Positions 36,282-45,099 of a DNA stretch of 64,000 bases are shown here, piece by piece. Numbering within the stretch: position 1 is the first letter of the stretch; the number at the start of each line of letters is the position of its first letter. The notes under the pieces were generated by a model, which was not told where the DNA came from, ran no database searches, and was given only the letters and a program-made list of their open reading frames with translations. The DNA is taken from NCBI RefSeq assembly GCF_015694345.1, contig NZ_JADQDC010000002.1, positions 248,001-312,000 of the forward strand, written 5' to 3'. The DNA is from Novosphingobium jiangmenense. Lineage in GTDB: Bacteria; Pseudomonadota; Alphaproteobacteria; Sphingomonadales; Sphingomonadaceae. Both the position numbers and the translations under genes were made by a program.

Positions 36282-37628
36282 ATGGCCATCAAGCGCCTGC
36301 TTATCGCCAACCGCGGCGAAATCGCGCTGCGCATCCATCGCGCCGCCCACGAGATGGGCATCGAGACGGTCGCGGTGCACTCCACCGCTGATGCCGATGC
36401 GATGCACGTGCGCCTTGCCGACCATGCCGTCTGCATCGGACCGCCCGCGGCCAAGGACAGCTACCTCAACGTCGCGGCGATCATCTCGGCAGCCGAGATC
36501 ACCCACGCCGACGCGATCCACCCGGGCTACGGCTTCCTCTCTGAGAATGCCAAGTTCGCCGAGATCGTCGAAGCGCACGACATCACCTGGATCGGCCCGA
36601 AGCCCGAACACATCCGCACGATGGGCGACAAGATCGAGGCCAAGCGGACCGCTGGCGCGCTCGGCCTGCCGCTGGTGCCGGGATCGGACGGTGCGGTTTC
36701 GGATCTCGAAGAGGCCAAGGCCATTGCCGAGAAGGCCGGCTACCCGGTGATCATCAAGGCCGCTTCGGGCGGCGGCGGTCGCGGCATGAAGGTCTGCAAC
36801 AGCCCGGAACAGCTCGAAACGCTGATCCAGCAGGCCGGCAGCGAAGCCAAGGCCGCGTTTGGCGACGCTACCGTCTATATCGAGAAGTATCTCGGCAACC
36901 CGCGCCACATCGAGTTCCAGATCTTCGGCGATGGCAACGGCAACGCGATCCATCTCGGTGAGCGTGACTGCTCGCTGCAGCGCCGCCACCAGAAGGTGCT
37001 GGAAGAAGCGCCCTCGCCGGTGATCTCCACCGAAGAGCGCAACCGCATGGGCGGCATCGTCGCCAAGGCGATGGCCGACATGGGCTATCGCGGCGCCGGC
37101 ACGATCGAGTTCCTCTGGGAAAACGGTGAGTTCTACTTCATCGAGATGAACACCCGCCTGCAGGTGGAACATCCCGTCACCGAAGCGATCACCGGCGTCG
37201 ATCTCGTCCGCGAACAGATCCGCATCGCCGATGGCAAGCCGCTCTCGGTCCGCCAGGACGAGATCGAGTTCAAGGGCCACGCGATCGAGTGCCGCATCAA
37301 CGCGGAAGACCCGTTCACCTTCGCCCCATCGCCGGGTCTGGTGAAGAGCTACCACGCTGCTGGCGGCATGCACGTCCGCGTCGATTCCGGGCTCTATGCC
37401 GGCTACAAGATCCCGCCGTACTATGACTCGATGATCGCCAAGCTGATCGTCTACGGTCGCACCCGCGAAGGCTGCATCATGCGCCTGAAGCGCGCGCTTG
37501 AGGAAATGGTCATCGAAGGCCCCAAGACCTCGATCCCGCTCCACCAGCGCCTGCTGAACGAGCCGGACTTCCTCTCGGGCGACTACACGATCAAGTGGCT
37601 CGAGGAATGGCTGGCCAAGGACGCCTGA
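36282..37628 (+). CDS. accC: biotin carboxylase of acetyl-CoA carboxylase
   Basis: ATP-dependent carboxylation of biotin on AccB. The 448-residue ATP-grasp enzyme has [20 protein letters not shown], the Gly-rich loop [24 protein letters not shown], the catalytic [16 protein letters not shown] segment and the C-terminal ECRINAEDP domain. It has the usual length. A bidirectional terminator follows at 37648-37674. Confidence 0.98.
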   Translation: MAIKRLLIANRGEIALRIHRAAHEMGIETVAVHSTADADAMHVRLADHAVCIGPPAAKDSYLNVAAIISAAEITHADAIHPGYGFLSENAKFAEIVEAHDITWIGPKPEHIRTMGDKIEAKRTAGALGLPLVPGSDGAVSDLEEAKAIAEKAGYPVIIKAASGGGGRGMKVCNSPEQLETLIQQAGSEAKAAFGDATVYIEKYLGNPRHIEFQIFGDGNGNAIHLGERDCSLQRRHQKVLEEAPSPVISTEERNRMGGIVAKAMADMGYRGAGTIEFLWENGEFYFIEMNTRLQVEHPVTEAITGVDLVREQIRIADGKPLSVRQDEIEFKGHAIECRINAEDPFTFAPSPGLVKSYHAAGGMHVRVDSGLYAGYKIPPYYDSMIAKLIVYGRTREGCIMRLKRALEEMVIEGPKTSIPLHQRLLNEPDFLSGDYTIKWLEEWLAKDA

Positions 37629-37647
37629 TCCAGCCACGGCGCCAACA

Positions 37648-37674
37648 AAAAGCCCCCGCGGTGCGGGGGCTTTT
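37648..37674. terminator. bidirectional terminator after accC
   Basis: AAAAGCCCCCGC pairs with GCGGGGGCTTTT across a three-base loop. T-runs on both strands suit both accC (rightward) and the small gene at 37687 (leftward). Confidence 0.88.
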
Positions 37675-37686
37675 CTGTTTTCGCGC

Positions 37687-37905
37687 TTACTCTTCGACCG
37701 GCAGCCTTGCCCTGATCGCCCGCCATGCCGGTTCGGGCCGGTCATTCTTGACCAGAATCGCCTCGACCTCGTCGAACTCTTCCAGTTCCAGAGCGTCGGT
37801 CACGCTCAGCGGGAAGTAGACGTTCTCGTCGTTGTCCATGCGCACGGCGTAGGCGCCGCGCCCTTCCTCGCTCCTGGTTACGATGCACATCGCTTTGACA
37901 GCCAT
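37687..37905 (-). CDS. small soluble protein of unknown function
   Basis: Unrecognised 72-residue acidic protein. The pattern (MCIVTRSEEGRGAYAVRMD, then VYFPLSVTDALE, then EVEAILVKNDR) is reminiscent of an OB-fold like cold-shock domains, but the RNA-binding RNP motifs are not clear, so this is only a hint. ATG 37905 has AAGG seven bases upstream. It stands before a shared bidirectional terminator and 82 bases after the DedA gene on the same strand. Confidence 0.6.
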   Translation of the reverse strand: MAVKAMCIVTRSEEGRGAYAVRMDNDENVYFPLSVTDALELEEFDEVEAILVKNDRPEPAWRAIRARLPVEE

Positions 37906-37987
37906 GGGAATACCTTGGTTTGATAGATTGACAGTATCGCCCGCAAGCAGCGGACCGGACAACGCAAAGCCGCCCTGCCAGGGTTAG

Positions 37988-38590
37988 TCAACCCCCACGC
38001 GGCTTCCATGTCAGCACGCGCCACACATAGGCGATAGCCACGATCACCAGCGTGCCCGTGGCTATCGGTCCGGTGTACTTCTCGATCTCGCCAAAATTGC
38101 GCCCGAGGAAGTACCCGGCACCACTGAGGATCGCGTTCCAGATCGCCGCTCCCGCGAACGTGAACAGCAGGAAGCGGACATGCCCCATGCGCGTCAGGCC
38201 CGCCGGCAAGGAGATCATCGTCCGCATGAACGGCGCAAACCGCACCGCAAACACTACCCATTGCCCATGGCGCCGGAAGAACCGGACGATCGCTTCGATG
38301 TCCTCCCATTCCACGGTCAGCCAGCGCCCGAACCGGCTCACGAACGGTCGCAACCGCTGATAGCCGAGCGAGCGTCCCAGCAGATACCAGCAATAGTTGC
38401 CGAGCGTCGAGCCGACCGTTCCCGCCAGCATCAGCGGCCAGAACTCCATCCGCCCCCGCGCCACGGCAATGCCGCCCAGCCCCATGATCACCTCTGACGG
38501 GATCGGCGGAAACACGTTCTCGATGACCATCAGGAACGCAATGCCCCAATAGCCGCCGCCTTCGATCAGGTGGACGATCCAGTCATTCAT
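37988..38590 (-). CDS. DedA family membrane protein
   Basis: Inner-membrane protein of about 200 residues, from a family that moves lipid carriers such as undecaprenyl phosphate and supports membrane homeostasis. It shows the DedA/VTT pattern with ENVFPPIPSEVIMGLGG near the N-terminus, an amphipathic Arg-rich stretch, FVRFAPFMRTMISLPAG-type motif (here AVRFAPFMRTMISLPAGLTRMG) and closing helices. ATG 38590 is chosen; an in-frame start at 38617 would add nine residues, and neither has a clear Shine-Dalgarno. Confidence 0.87.
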   Translation of the reverse strand: MNDWIVHLIEGGGYWGIAFLMVIENVFPPIPSEVIMGLGGIAVARGRMEFWPLMLAGTVGSTLGNYCWYLLGRSLGYQRLRPFVSRFGRWLTVEWEDIEAIVRFFRRHGQWVVFAVRFAPFMRTMISLPAGLTRMGHVRFLLFTFAGAAIWNAILSGAGYFLGRNFGEIEKYTGPIATGTLVIVAIAYVWRVLTWKPRGG

Positions 38591-38629
38591 GAGTGGGGTA
38601 ACGCTCAATTCCAGCATTGAGGTTCAAAG

Positions 38630-38731
38630 CCCCCTCCTCTTCAGAGGAGGGGGTTGGGGATGGTGGACTTCAGCAAGGGGTTGGAGAGTAAACACCACCC
38701 CCCGGCCCCCTCCTCTGAAGAAGAGGGGGAG
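38630..38731. repeat. palindromic repeat of the CCCCCTCCTCTTCAGAGGAG family
   Basis: A 102-bp nearly symmetrical element. CCCCCTCCTCTTCAGAGGAG with GGGTTGGGGATGGTGG at the left is mirrored by CCACCCCCCGG and CCCCCTCCTCTGAAGAAGAG with GGGGAG at the right. Each end is also a hairpin. It fills the gap between dedA and gshB. It is unlike the other repeat family in this window. Confidence 0.72.
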
Positions 38732-38736
38732 AACGA

Positions 38737-39684
38737 TCAAAGCCGCGCTTCGATCGCGTCCCAGATCATCCCCGGCGTATCGGTGCCATTGAACTTGTCG
38801 ATCGCCACGATCCCGGTCGGCGAGGTCACGTTGATCTCGGTCAGGTACTTGCCACCGATCACGTCGATGCCGACGAAGATCAGCCCGAGCCGCTTGAGTT
38901 CCGGCCCCAGCGCCGCGCAGATTTCCTGCTCCTCCGCCGTCAGTTCGGTCTTCTCGGCATAGCCACCGACAGCGAGGTTCGAGCGGAATTCGCCCTCGCC
39001 CGGCTTGCGGTTGATCGCCCCGGCAATCTCGCCGTCGACCAGCACGATGCGCTTGTCGCCCTTGGCCACTTCGGGAAGGAACGCCTGCACCATGTGCGGC
39101 TCTGGCCAGGTCTGGTTGAACACCTCGAACAGCGCGCCGAGGTTCTCGCCCTCAGGCCCGACGCGGAAGATCGCCTTGCCGCCATTGCCGTGGATCGGCT
39201 TCACGACGATGGCGCCATGCTTCTTCTGGAACAGCCGCACTTCCTCGACCGAGCGGGTCACGATCGTCGGCGGCATGAAGCGCCGGTAATCGAGCACCAT
39301 GACCTTTTCCGGCGCATTGCGAACGCTGCGCGGGTTGTTGACGACCAGCGTCTCCCCCTCGATCCGCTCCAGCATGTGCGTGGCGGTGATGTAGCCCATG
39401 TGGAACGGCGGGTCCTGCCGCATCAGCACCACGTCGATATCGCGCCCGAGGTCAAGGCGGCGGACCTCGCCTGCCTTGTAATGATCCCCGACCACCCGCT
39501 GCACCGTCACCGGCCGGGCGTGCGCGATCAGCCGGTCATCCTCGTCGAGCGTGAGCGAGCCGACGTCGTAATGGTAAATCTCATGGCCGCGCTCCTGCGC
39601 CGACAGCATGAGCGCGAAGCTCGAATCTCCGGCAATGTTGATCGAATGGAGCGGGTCCATCTGGACGGCGACGCGAAGGGTCAT
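38737..39684 (-). CDS. gshB: glutathione synthetase
   Basis: ATP-dependent joining of gamma-glutamylcysteine and glycine. The 315-residue ATP-grasp enzyme has VQMDPLHSINIAGDSSFALM at the start, VLMRQDPPFHMGYI, the loop VVKPIHGNGGKAI, and GLIFVGIDVIGGKYLTEINV. Length is typical. In related genomes rsmI-yraN-gshB are grouped on one strand; here the order is kept, with a small His-rich gene on the opposite strand between yraN and gshB. Confidence 0.97.
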   Translation of the reverse strand: MTLRVAVQMDPLHSINIAGDSSFALMLSAQERGHEIYHYDVGSLTLDEDDRLIAHARPVTVQRVVGDHYKAGEVRRLDLGRDIDVVLMRQDPPFHMGYITATHMLERIEGETLVVNNPRSVRNAPEKVMVLDYRRFMPPTIVTRSVEEVRLFQKKHGAIVVKPIHGNGGKAIFRVGPEGENLGALFEVFNQTWPEPHMVQAFLPEVAKGDKRIVLVDGEIAGAINRKPGEGEFRSNLAVGGYAEKTELTAEEQEICAALGPELKRLGLIFVGIDVIGGKYLTEINVTSPTGIVAIDKFNGTDTPGMIWDAIEARL

Positions 39685-39797
39685 GCGTGAACTTGGCCTC
39701 AGGGGTTTCTCTCACCCGCGCCTTAAAGCCACTTTACCGGCAGCGCGACCATTTTCGCCCCGCGCCGTCCTGGCGCCACACCTTCAAGGAGCCATTG

Positions 39798-39986
39798 ATG
39801 CGCAAGCTGTTCACCGTCGCCGCCGCCGGAATCGCCGTTCTCGGCTGGTCGTCGCAGGGCATCGCCAACCCCGATCCGCACCCGACCCCTGCCCCGCATG
39901 ACGAGCACAAGGGTGACAAGAAGGACGAGCACAAGGACGACCACCACGACAGCGAGCACAAGGAAGAACACAAGCCCGCCCACTGA
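39798..39986 (+). CDS. small secreted His/Asp/Lys-rich protein
   Basis: Tiny exported protein of 62 residues. It has a signal peptide (MRKLFTVAAAGIAVLGWSSQGIA, residues 1-23), and a mature part almost wholly of His, Asp, Glu and Lys in repeated HK/DE blocks (DEHKGDKKDEHKDDHHDSEH). Such tails bind Zn, Ni or Cu, so a periplasmic metal buffer is likely; this is inferred from composition. ATG 39798 has AAGGAG six bases upstream. It is on the strand opposite to gshB and yraN. Confidence 0.7.
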   Translation: MRKLFTVAAAGIAVLGWSSQGIANPDPHPTPAPHDEHKGDKKDEHKDDHHDSEHKEEHKPAH

Positions 39987-39995
39987 CCGCTGGCT

Positions 39996-40352
39996 TCAAG
40001 CGCCGGGTTGCCAGGCATTGGCGATCCGGTGCGGCCACTTTCCGGGGGCCATCAGGATCACGTCGATCCTCACATCGTCACCCGGCCCCGTATACTTTCC
40101 CGCCAGAATTTCGGCAGCCCGCGCCACTCGCCGCAAACGGTGCGAATCGATTGCCCCGCCCAGTTGCCAGGCATCGCTGCGCCACTTCACTTCGACAAAC
40201 GCAACCGTCCGGCCCTTGCGCGCAATCAGGTCCACCTCGCCCGCCTTGACCTTCACCCGCTCGGCGAGGATGCGCCACCCTCGCAGCCGGAGCCACCACG
40301 CCGCCAGCCATTCGGCCCGCCGGCCTTGCTGTTCGGCCTCGGCACGCTTCAT
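39996..40352 (-). CDS. YraN / UPF0102 family nuclease-like protein
   Basis: Protein of 118 residues related to endonuclease-fold proteins of UPF0102; the biological role is unsettled. It carries the PD-(D/E)xK-like core VKAGEVDLIARKGRTVAFVEVK (read from residue about 38), with the conserved Glu/Asp/Glu-x-Lys. It overlaps rsmI by 4 bases, so translation is coupled. This pairing is widespread. Confidence 0.87.
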   Translation of the reverse strand: MKRAEAEQQGRRAEWLAAWWLRLRGWRILAERVKVKAGEVDLIARKGRTVAFVEVKWRSDAWQLGGAIDSHRLRRVARAAEILAGKYTGPGDDVRIDVILMAPGKWPHRIANAWQPGA

Positions 40353-41185
40353 CCTTTCAGCGCCATCGCCCGCGCGTAAAGCGCCTTGCGATCAAGCCCA
40401 TATGCCTTGGCGACCTTTCCTGCGGCCTGCGAGGTCGACATCTCGGCCAGAGCCGCACGCAATTCCGCTTCGATCACATCGTCCTCGGGCGCATCAGCTT
40501 CACCCGGCGGGCCGATAAGGAGCACGATTTCGCCTTTGGGCGGCTGTGCCGAATAATGCGCTGCGAGATCGGCAGCAGAGCCGGATCGGCATTCCTCATG
40601 CAGCTTCGTCAGTTCCCTCGCCACCGCCACTTCGCGGCCCGGCAGGCGCTCGGCAATCGCTTCCAGCGACGCCACCAGCCTCGGTCCCGTCTCGTAGAAC
40701 ACCAGTGTCGCCGGAACGCTGGCGAGCTCGCCAAGCACATCGCCGCGGGCCTTGTCCTTGTTCGGCAGGAAGCCCGCGAACAGGAACCGGTCGGTTGGCA
40801 GTCCCGCCATCGACAAAGCGGTGACGACCGCACTGGCGCCCGGCAGCGAGGTGACGGCAATGCCGCGCGACTTGGCCTCGCGCACCAATCGGTAGCCAGG
40901 GTCCGAAATCAGCGGCGTGCCGGCGTCCGAAACAAGCGCCACCGCCTTCACCGCCATCTCCGCCAGCAGCGCCTCTCGCGCGCCCTCGCTCGCATGATCA
41001 TCGTAACGCCGCATCGGCTTGTGCAAGCCCAGCAGATTCAGCAACTTGCCAGTGACCCGCGTATCCTCGCAGGCCACCAGATCACAGCGCTCAAGCGTGT
41101 CGATCGCGCGACGGGTCATGTCACCAAGATTGCCAATCGGCGTGGCTACAATATACAGACCGGGTGGTAGTGGTGACGTGTCCAT
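40349..41185 (-). CDS. rsmI: 16S rRNA (cytidine1402-2'-O)-methyltransferase
   Basis: SAM-dependent 2'-O-methylation of C1402 in 16S rRNA. The 278 residues open with YIVATPIGNLGDMTRRAIDT, then ACEDTRVTGKLL, VSDAGTPLISDPGY and the SLPGASAVVTALSMAGLP motif of tetrapyrrole-methylase-fold RsmI. The C-terminal helical domain ends LDRKALYARAMAL. It is divergent from the LpoA-like gene by 50 bases and overlaps yraN. Confidence 0.96.
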   Translation of the reverse strand: MDTSPLPPGLYIVATPIGNLGDMTRRAIDTLERCDLVACEDTRVTGKLLNLLGLHKPMRRYDDHASEGAREALLAEMAVKAVALVSDAGTPLISDPGYRLVREAKSRGIAVTSLPGASAVVTALSMAGLPTDRFLFAGFLPNKDKARGDVLGELASVPATLVFYETGPRLVASLEAIAERLPGREVAVARELTKLHEECRSGSAADLAAHYSAQPPKGEIVLLIGPPGEADAPEDDVIEAELRAALAEMSTSQAAGKVAKAYGLDRKALYARAMALKG

Positions 41186-41235
41186 GGGCTTCCAATGGAC
41201 CGGGCAGAGCAGAGCGACAAGAGGGTGCTGCGGGA

Positions 41236-42414
41236 ATGAACAACGGACAATCTGGCGAAAGCCGCATCTCGGGCCTTCGCCAATCGACCGGCGCGCTGTC
41301 GCGCAGGTGGGTGGTTACCGGAACGCTCGCTCTCCTCGCAGGCTGTACCGTCATCCCGAAGGGCACGGCCCCCATCACCGAGCCGACCGAGAAGGCCCCC
41401 GACGCCAACGTCCTGCCCACCGATGCAGGACGGCATCGCGTCGCCCTGCTCGTGCCGATGACCGGGCCCAACGCATCTGTCGGGCAATCGATCGCCAACG
41501 CTGCGACGATGGCGGTGCTCGATACCAACGCTGCCAATCTGCGCATCACCACCTATGACACCGCGCAGGGTGCAGGATCTGCGGCCTCGCGCGCGATTGC
41601 CGATGGCAACAAGCTGATCCTCGGCCCGCTGCTGTCGGACGACGTCGTCCTGGTCTCGAACGTGGCGCGCCCCGCCAAGGTGCCGATGATCACCTACTCG
41701 AACGACAGCGCAGTCGCATCGCGCGATGTCTTCGTGATGGGGCAGGCCCCCGGACAATCGATCGCCCGCGTCCTCGGCTTCGCCAAGTCACGCGGCATCA
41801 AGTCCGTCGCCGCGATCATCCCGACCGGCGATTACGGCCAGCGCGCCACCGCCGGACTGACCCAGGCCGCGCGAGCCAATGGCGTCGCTGTCACCGCCAT
41901 CGAAACCTACGATCGCGGCAACACCTCGGTCGCCAGCGCGGTTCGCCGCGCCAAAGACAAGGGCAAGTTCGATGCCCTGCTCATTGCGGACGGCAGCCGC
42001 ATCGCCCTTCAGGCAGGCCCTCTGGCAAAGGGCGTCAAACTGCTGGGTACTGAACTGTGGAGCGGTGAAGGAGCCATTGCGAAATCACCGGCCATGCGCG
42101 GTGCGTGGTTCGCCTCGGTCTCGGATGGCCGCTTCGGCCAGTTCGAAAAGAGCTACACCACCCGCTTCGGCGCAACGCCCTCGCGCCTTGCTACGCTCGG
42201 ATACGACAGCATCCTGCTGACGCTGAACGTTGCCCGCAACTGGAAGCCGGGCACAACCTTCCCCACCGGCAAGCTCTACGATCCACAAGGCTTCATCGGC
42301 CTCGACGGCGTTTTCCGCTTCACCGCCAGCGGCATGGCCGAACGTGCGATGGAAGTGCGCGAGGTGGGCGCGGGCACCTTCGCCACCGTATCGCCTGCAC
42401 CTGCGAAGTTCTAA
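41236..42414 (+). CDS. LpoA-like penicillin-binding protein activator lipoprotein
   Basis: Outer-membrane lipoprotein of 392 residues with a periplasmic-binding-protein fold (Peripla_BP_6/LpoA type). The lipobox LLAGC places the lipidated Cys37, after an unusually long cytoplasmic leader. The core runs from VALLVPMTGPNASVGQSIAN to LATLGYDSILLTLNVA. Its place opposite rsmI-yraN is conserved for LpoA homologues, which activate penicillin-binding proteins. It lacks the N-terminal TPR domain of E. coli LpoA, so the function is inferred. ATG 41236 follows GGGA. Confidence 0.82.
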   Translation: MNNGQSGESRISGLRQSTGALSRRWVVTGTLALLAGCTVIPKGTAPITEPTEKAPDANVLPTDAGRHRVALLVPMTGPNASVGQSIANAATMAVLDTNAANLRITTYDTAQGAGSAASRAIADGNKLILGPLLSDDVVLVSNVARPAKVPMITYSNDSAVASRDVFVMGQAPGQSIARVLGFAKSRGIKSVAAIIPTGDYGQRATAGLTQAARANGVAVTAIETYDRGNTSVASAVRRAKDKGKFDALLIADGSRIALQAGPLAKGVKLLGTELWSGEGAIAKSPAMRGAWFASVSDGRFGQFEKSYTTRFGATPSRLATLGYDSILLTLNVARNWKPGTTFPTGKLYDPQGFIGLDGVFRFTASGMAERAMEVREVGAGTFATVSPAPAKF

Positions 42415-42426
42415 GAGGTCCGAAAG

Positions 42427-42460
42427 GCGGGGATTTCGCCGGATAAGGCGGCTTCCCCGC
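42427..42460 (+). terminator. hairpin between the LpoA-like gene and parE
   Basis: GCGGGGA (42427-42433) pairs with TCCCCGC (42454-42460), and an inner CGCC/GGCG stem extends it. It lies 12 bases past the LpoA-like stop. No T-run follows, so termination may be partial. Confidence 0.45.
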
Positions 42461-42497
42461 TTGCGTGCGGATTCGGCGGCGTTCTATACCCGTTCGC

Positions 42498-44498
42498 ATG
42501 TCCGACGACCTTTTTGACAAGCTCCCCGCCACCAGCGCCGCCGAAGCCTATGACGGTTCGGCCATCGAGGTCCTTGAAGGCCTCGAACCGGTCCGTCGCC
42601 GCCCCGGCATGTACATCGGCGGCACGGACGAGCGCGCGCTGCACCACCTCGCCGCCGAAGTGCTCGACAATGCGATGGACGAAGCGGTCGCCGGTCACGC
42701 CAACCGCATCGAGGTCACGCTCGAAGAAGGCAACCGGCTGACCATTTCGGACAACGGTCGCGGCATCCCCGTTGACGAGCACCCCAAGTATCCCGGCAAG
42801 TCCGCGCTCGAGGTCATTCTCACCACGCTGCATTCCGGCGGCAAGTTCTCCGGCAAGGCCTACGCCACCAGCGGCGGTCTGCACGGCGTCGGCGTCTCGG
42901 TCGTCAACGCCCTCTCCTCGCTCACCCGCATCGAGGTGGCGCGCAACAAGGAGCTCTACGCGCAGGAGTTTTCACGCGGTAATCCCACGACCAAGCTGAT
43001 GAAGGTGGGCAATGCCCCCAACCGGCGCGGCACGCAGGTCACCTTCATCCCCGACCTCGAGATCTTCGGCGAAGACGCGAAGTTCAAGCCCGCCCGCCTG
43101 TTCCGGCTGGTCCGCTCGAAAGCCTATCTCTTCGCCGGCGTCGAGATCCGCTGGAAGTGCGCTGCCTCGCTGGTCAGCGAAGAGGTGCCCTCTGAAGCGG
43201 TGTTCCAGTTCCCCGGCGGTCTTGCCGATCACCTCGCAGAGCAGGTCTCGGGCCGCGAATGCGTCACCTCGGTGCCCTTCGCGGGCCGACAGGACTTCCC
43301 GCTCGGGCCGAATGGCGAGGAGAACGGCCGCGTCGAATGGGCCATCGCCTGGCCGCTTTGGTCCGACGGTTCCTACAGCTGGTACTGCAACACCATTCCC
43401 ACGCCCGATGGCGGCACCCACGAACAGGGCCTGCGCGCGGCATTGACCAAGGGCATCCGCGCCTTCGCGGACCTGATCGGCCAGAAGAAGGCCAAGGACA
43501 TCGCGCCCGAGGACATCATCACCGGCAGCGAGATCATGCTCTCGGTGTTCATCCGTGATCCGCAGTTCCAGAGCCAGACCAAGGACCGCCTCACCAGCCC
43601 CGAAGCGGCACGCATGGTCGAAGCCGCCGTGCGCGATCATTTCGATCACTTCCTCACCGACAACATGGACCGCGGCAAGGCCCTGCTCGGCGCGGTGATG
43701 GAGCGCATGGACGAACGCCTGCGCCGCAAGGCGGAGCGCGAGGTCAAGCGCAAGACCGCCACCAACGCCCGCAAGCTGCGCCTTCCCGGCAAGCTCACCG
43801 ACTGTTCCGGCGAGGGCGAAGGCGAGACCGAACTGTTCATCGTTGAGGGTGACTCGGCAGGCGGCAGCGCCAAGCAGGCGCGGGACCGCAAGACGCAGGC
43901 AATCCTGCCCATCCGCGGCAAGATCCTCAACGTCGCCAGCGCCACGGCCGACAAGATTCGCGCCAATCAGGAAATCGCCGACCTCGCGCTCGCGCTCGGT
44001 TGCGGGATGCGCAAGGACTGCAATCCCGATGCGCTTCGCTATGACCGCGTGATCATCATGACCGACGCCGACGTCGACGGTGCGCACATCGCCACGCTGC
44101 TGATGACGTTCTTCTTCCAGGAAATGCCCGAGCTGGTGCGGCGCGGCCACCTCTACCTCGCCCAGCCTCCGCTCTACCGTCTGACCAGCGGCAGCACCTC
44201 GGCCTACGCCAAGGACGATGCCCACCGCGCCGAACTGGAAGCCACGAAATTCAAGGGCAAGAAGGTCGAAGTCGGCCGCTTCAAGGGCCTCGGCGAAATG
44301 AACCCGCAGCAGTTGCGCGAAACCACCATGGCGCCTGCCACCCGCAACCTCATCCGCATCACCCTGCCGCCCGAATACGAAGGTCGGGCGGCGGTGAAGG
44401 AGCTGGTCGACCGCCTGATGGGCCGCGATCCCGCCCAGCGCTTCATGTTCATCCAGAACCGCGCGAGCGAGATCGATCCGGAGTTGATTGACGCTTAG
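42498..44498 (+). CDS. parE: DNA topoisomerase IV subunit B
   Basis: ATPase subunit of topoisomerase IV, which decatenates daughter chromosomes. The 666 residues have the GHKL ATPase region (EVLDNAMDEAVAGHANRIEV, YATSGGLHGVGVSVVNALSS in residues about 115-140) and the TOPRIM region (IVEGDSAGGSAKQARDRKTQ, then MTDADVDGAHIATLLM). They end with the GyrB/ParE C-terminal domain. It lacks the long insert of gammaproteobacterial GyrB, and the N-terminus fits ParE. ATG 42498 has a poor Shine-Dalgarno. Confidence 0.93.
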   Translation: MSDDLFDKLPATSAAEAYDGSAIEVLEGLEPVRRRPGMYIGGTDERALHHLAAEVLDNAMDEAVAGHANRIEVTLEEGNRLTISDNGRGIPVDEHPKYPGKSALEVILTTLHSGGKFSGKAYATSGGLHGVGVSVVNALSSLTRIEVARNKELYAQEFSRGNPTTKLMKVGNAPNRRGTQVTFIPDLEIFGEDAKFKPARLFRLVRSKAYLFAGVEIRWKCAASLVSEEVPSEAVFQFPGGLADHLAEQVSGRECVTSVPFAGRQDFPLGPNGEENGRVEWAIAWPLWSDGSYSWYCNTIPTPDGGTHEQGLRAALTKGIRAFADLIGQKKAKDIAPEDIITGSEIMLSVFIRDPQFQSQTKDRLTSPEAARMVEAAVRDHFDHFLTDNMDRGKALLGAVMERMDERLRRKAEREVKRKTATNARKLRLPGKLTDCSGEGEGETELFIVEGDSAGGSAKQARDRKTQAILPIRGKILNVASATADKIRANQEIADLALALGCGMRKDCNPDALRYDRVIIMTDADVDGAHIATLLMTFFFQEMPELVRRGHLYLAQPPLYRLTSGSTSAYAKDDAHRAELEATKFKGKKVEVGRFKGLGEMNPQQLRETTMAPATRNLIRITLPPEYEGRAAVKELVDRLMGRDPAQRFMFIQNRASEIDPELIDA

Positions 44499-44534
44499 TT
44501 TGCTCGCTTTCCCGATCCGGGGAAACGAACAGCG

Positions 44535-45020
44535 TCAGCCATGCTTGTCTTGCGCCAGATTCTCAGGTTGCACGGTCCATTCCGGCGGGTTGTCATTCGG
44601 CTCGTCGGCTTCTGCGGCATCCTTGGTAGGATGCACCCGCCCCGCGGCGTGATGGACCGGCGCATAGATCGTATAGAGCTGGATCGGCTCGTCCCCGGTG
44701 TTGGTCACGTTGTGCCAGGTGCCCGCCGGCACCAACACGCACCAGCCGTCTGACACCTCCTGCTCGAACGTCAGTTCGTGTTCGGAGGGCCCCATCTGCA
44801 CCCGGCCCTTGCCTGCGTCGATGCGCAGGAACTGGTCCGTTTCAGGATGCGCTTCCAGTCCGATGTCGCCGCCCACCGGGATCGACATCAGGGTGACTTG
44901 CAAGTACCGGCCCGTCCAGGCCACGGAGCGATAATCGCGATTGGCCTTTGTCGCCTCTTCGATGTCGAATGCCTGAGCCTTGGGGCCAATGTCCTCGATC
45001 CGCTCTCCACCGTCCGCCAT
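44535..45020 (-). CDS. cupin-domain protein
   Basis: Small beta-barrel protein of 161 residues. The cupin motifs are visible: GLEAHPETDQFLRIDAGKG (metal-binding His/Glu), then VLVPAGTWHNVTNTGDEPI with the second His. Conserved metal sites suggest an isomerase, dioxygenase or sensor, and the substrate is unknown. The C-terminal tail is acidic and Pro/Asn-rich. ATG 45020 follows GGATCG. It is convergent with parE. Confidence 0.83.
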   Translation of the reverse strand: MADGGERIEDIGPKAQAFDIEEATKANRDYRSVAWTGRYLQVTLMSIPVGGDIGLEAHPETDQFLRIDAGKGRVQMGPSEHELTFEQEVSDGWCVLVPAGTWHNVTNTGDEPIQLYTIYAPVHHAAGRVHPTKDAAEADEPNDNPPEWTVQPENLAQDKHG

Positions 45021-45099
45021 GAAACGATCCTTCCGAGTTACAGTGCGACCGCAAAACCCGCTGCTACAGGTCCGGTTCCGGACCACGGCGCATTCGCGC

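Noticed and set aside
42972..44225. Long leftward open frame opposite parE
   Set aside because: Antisense shadow of a clear parE with all motifs.
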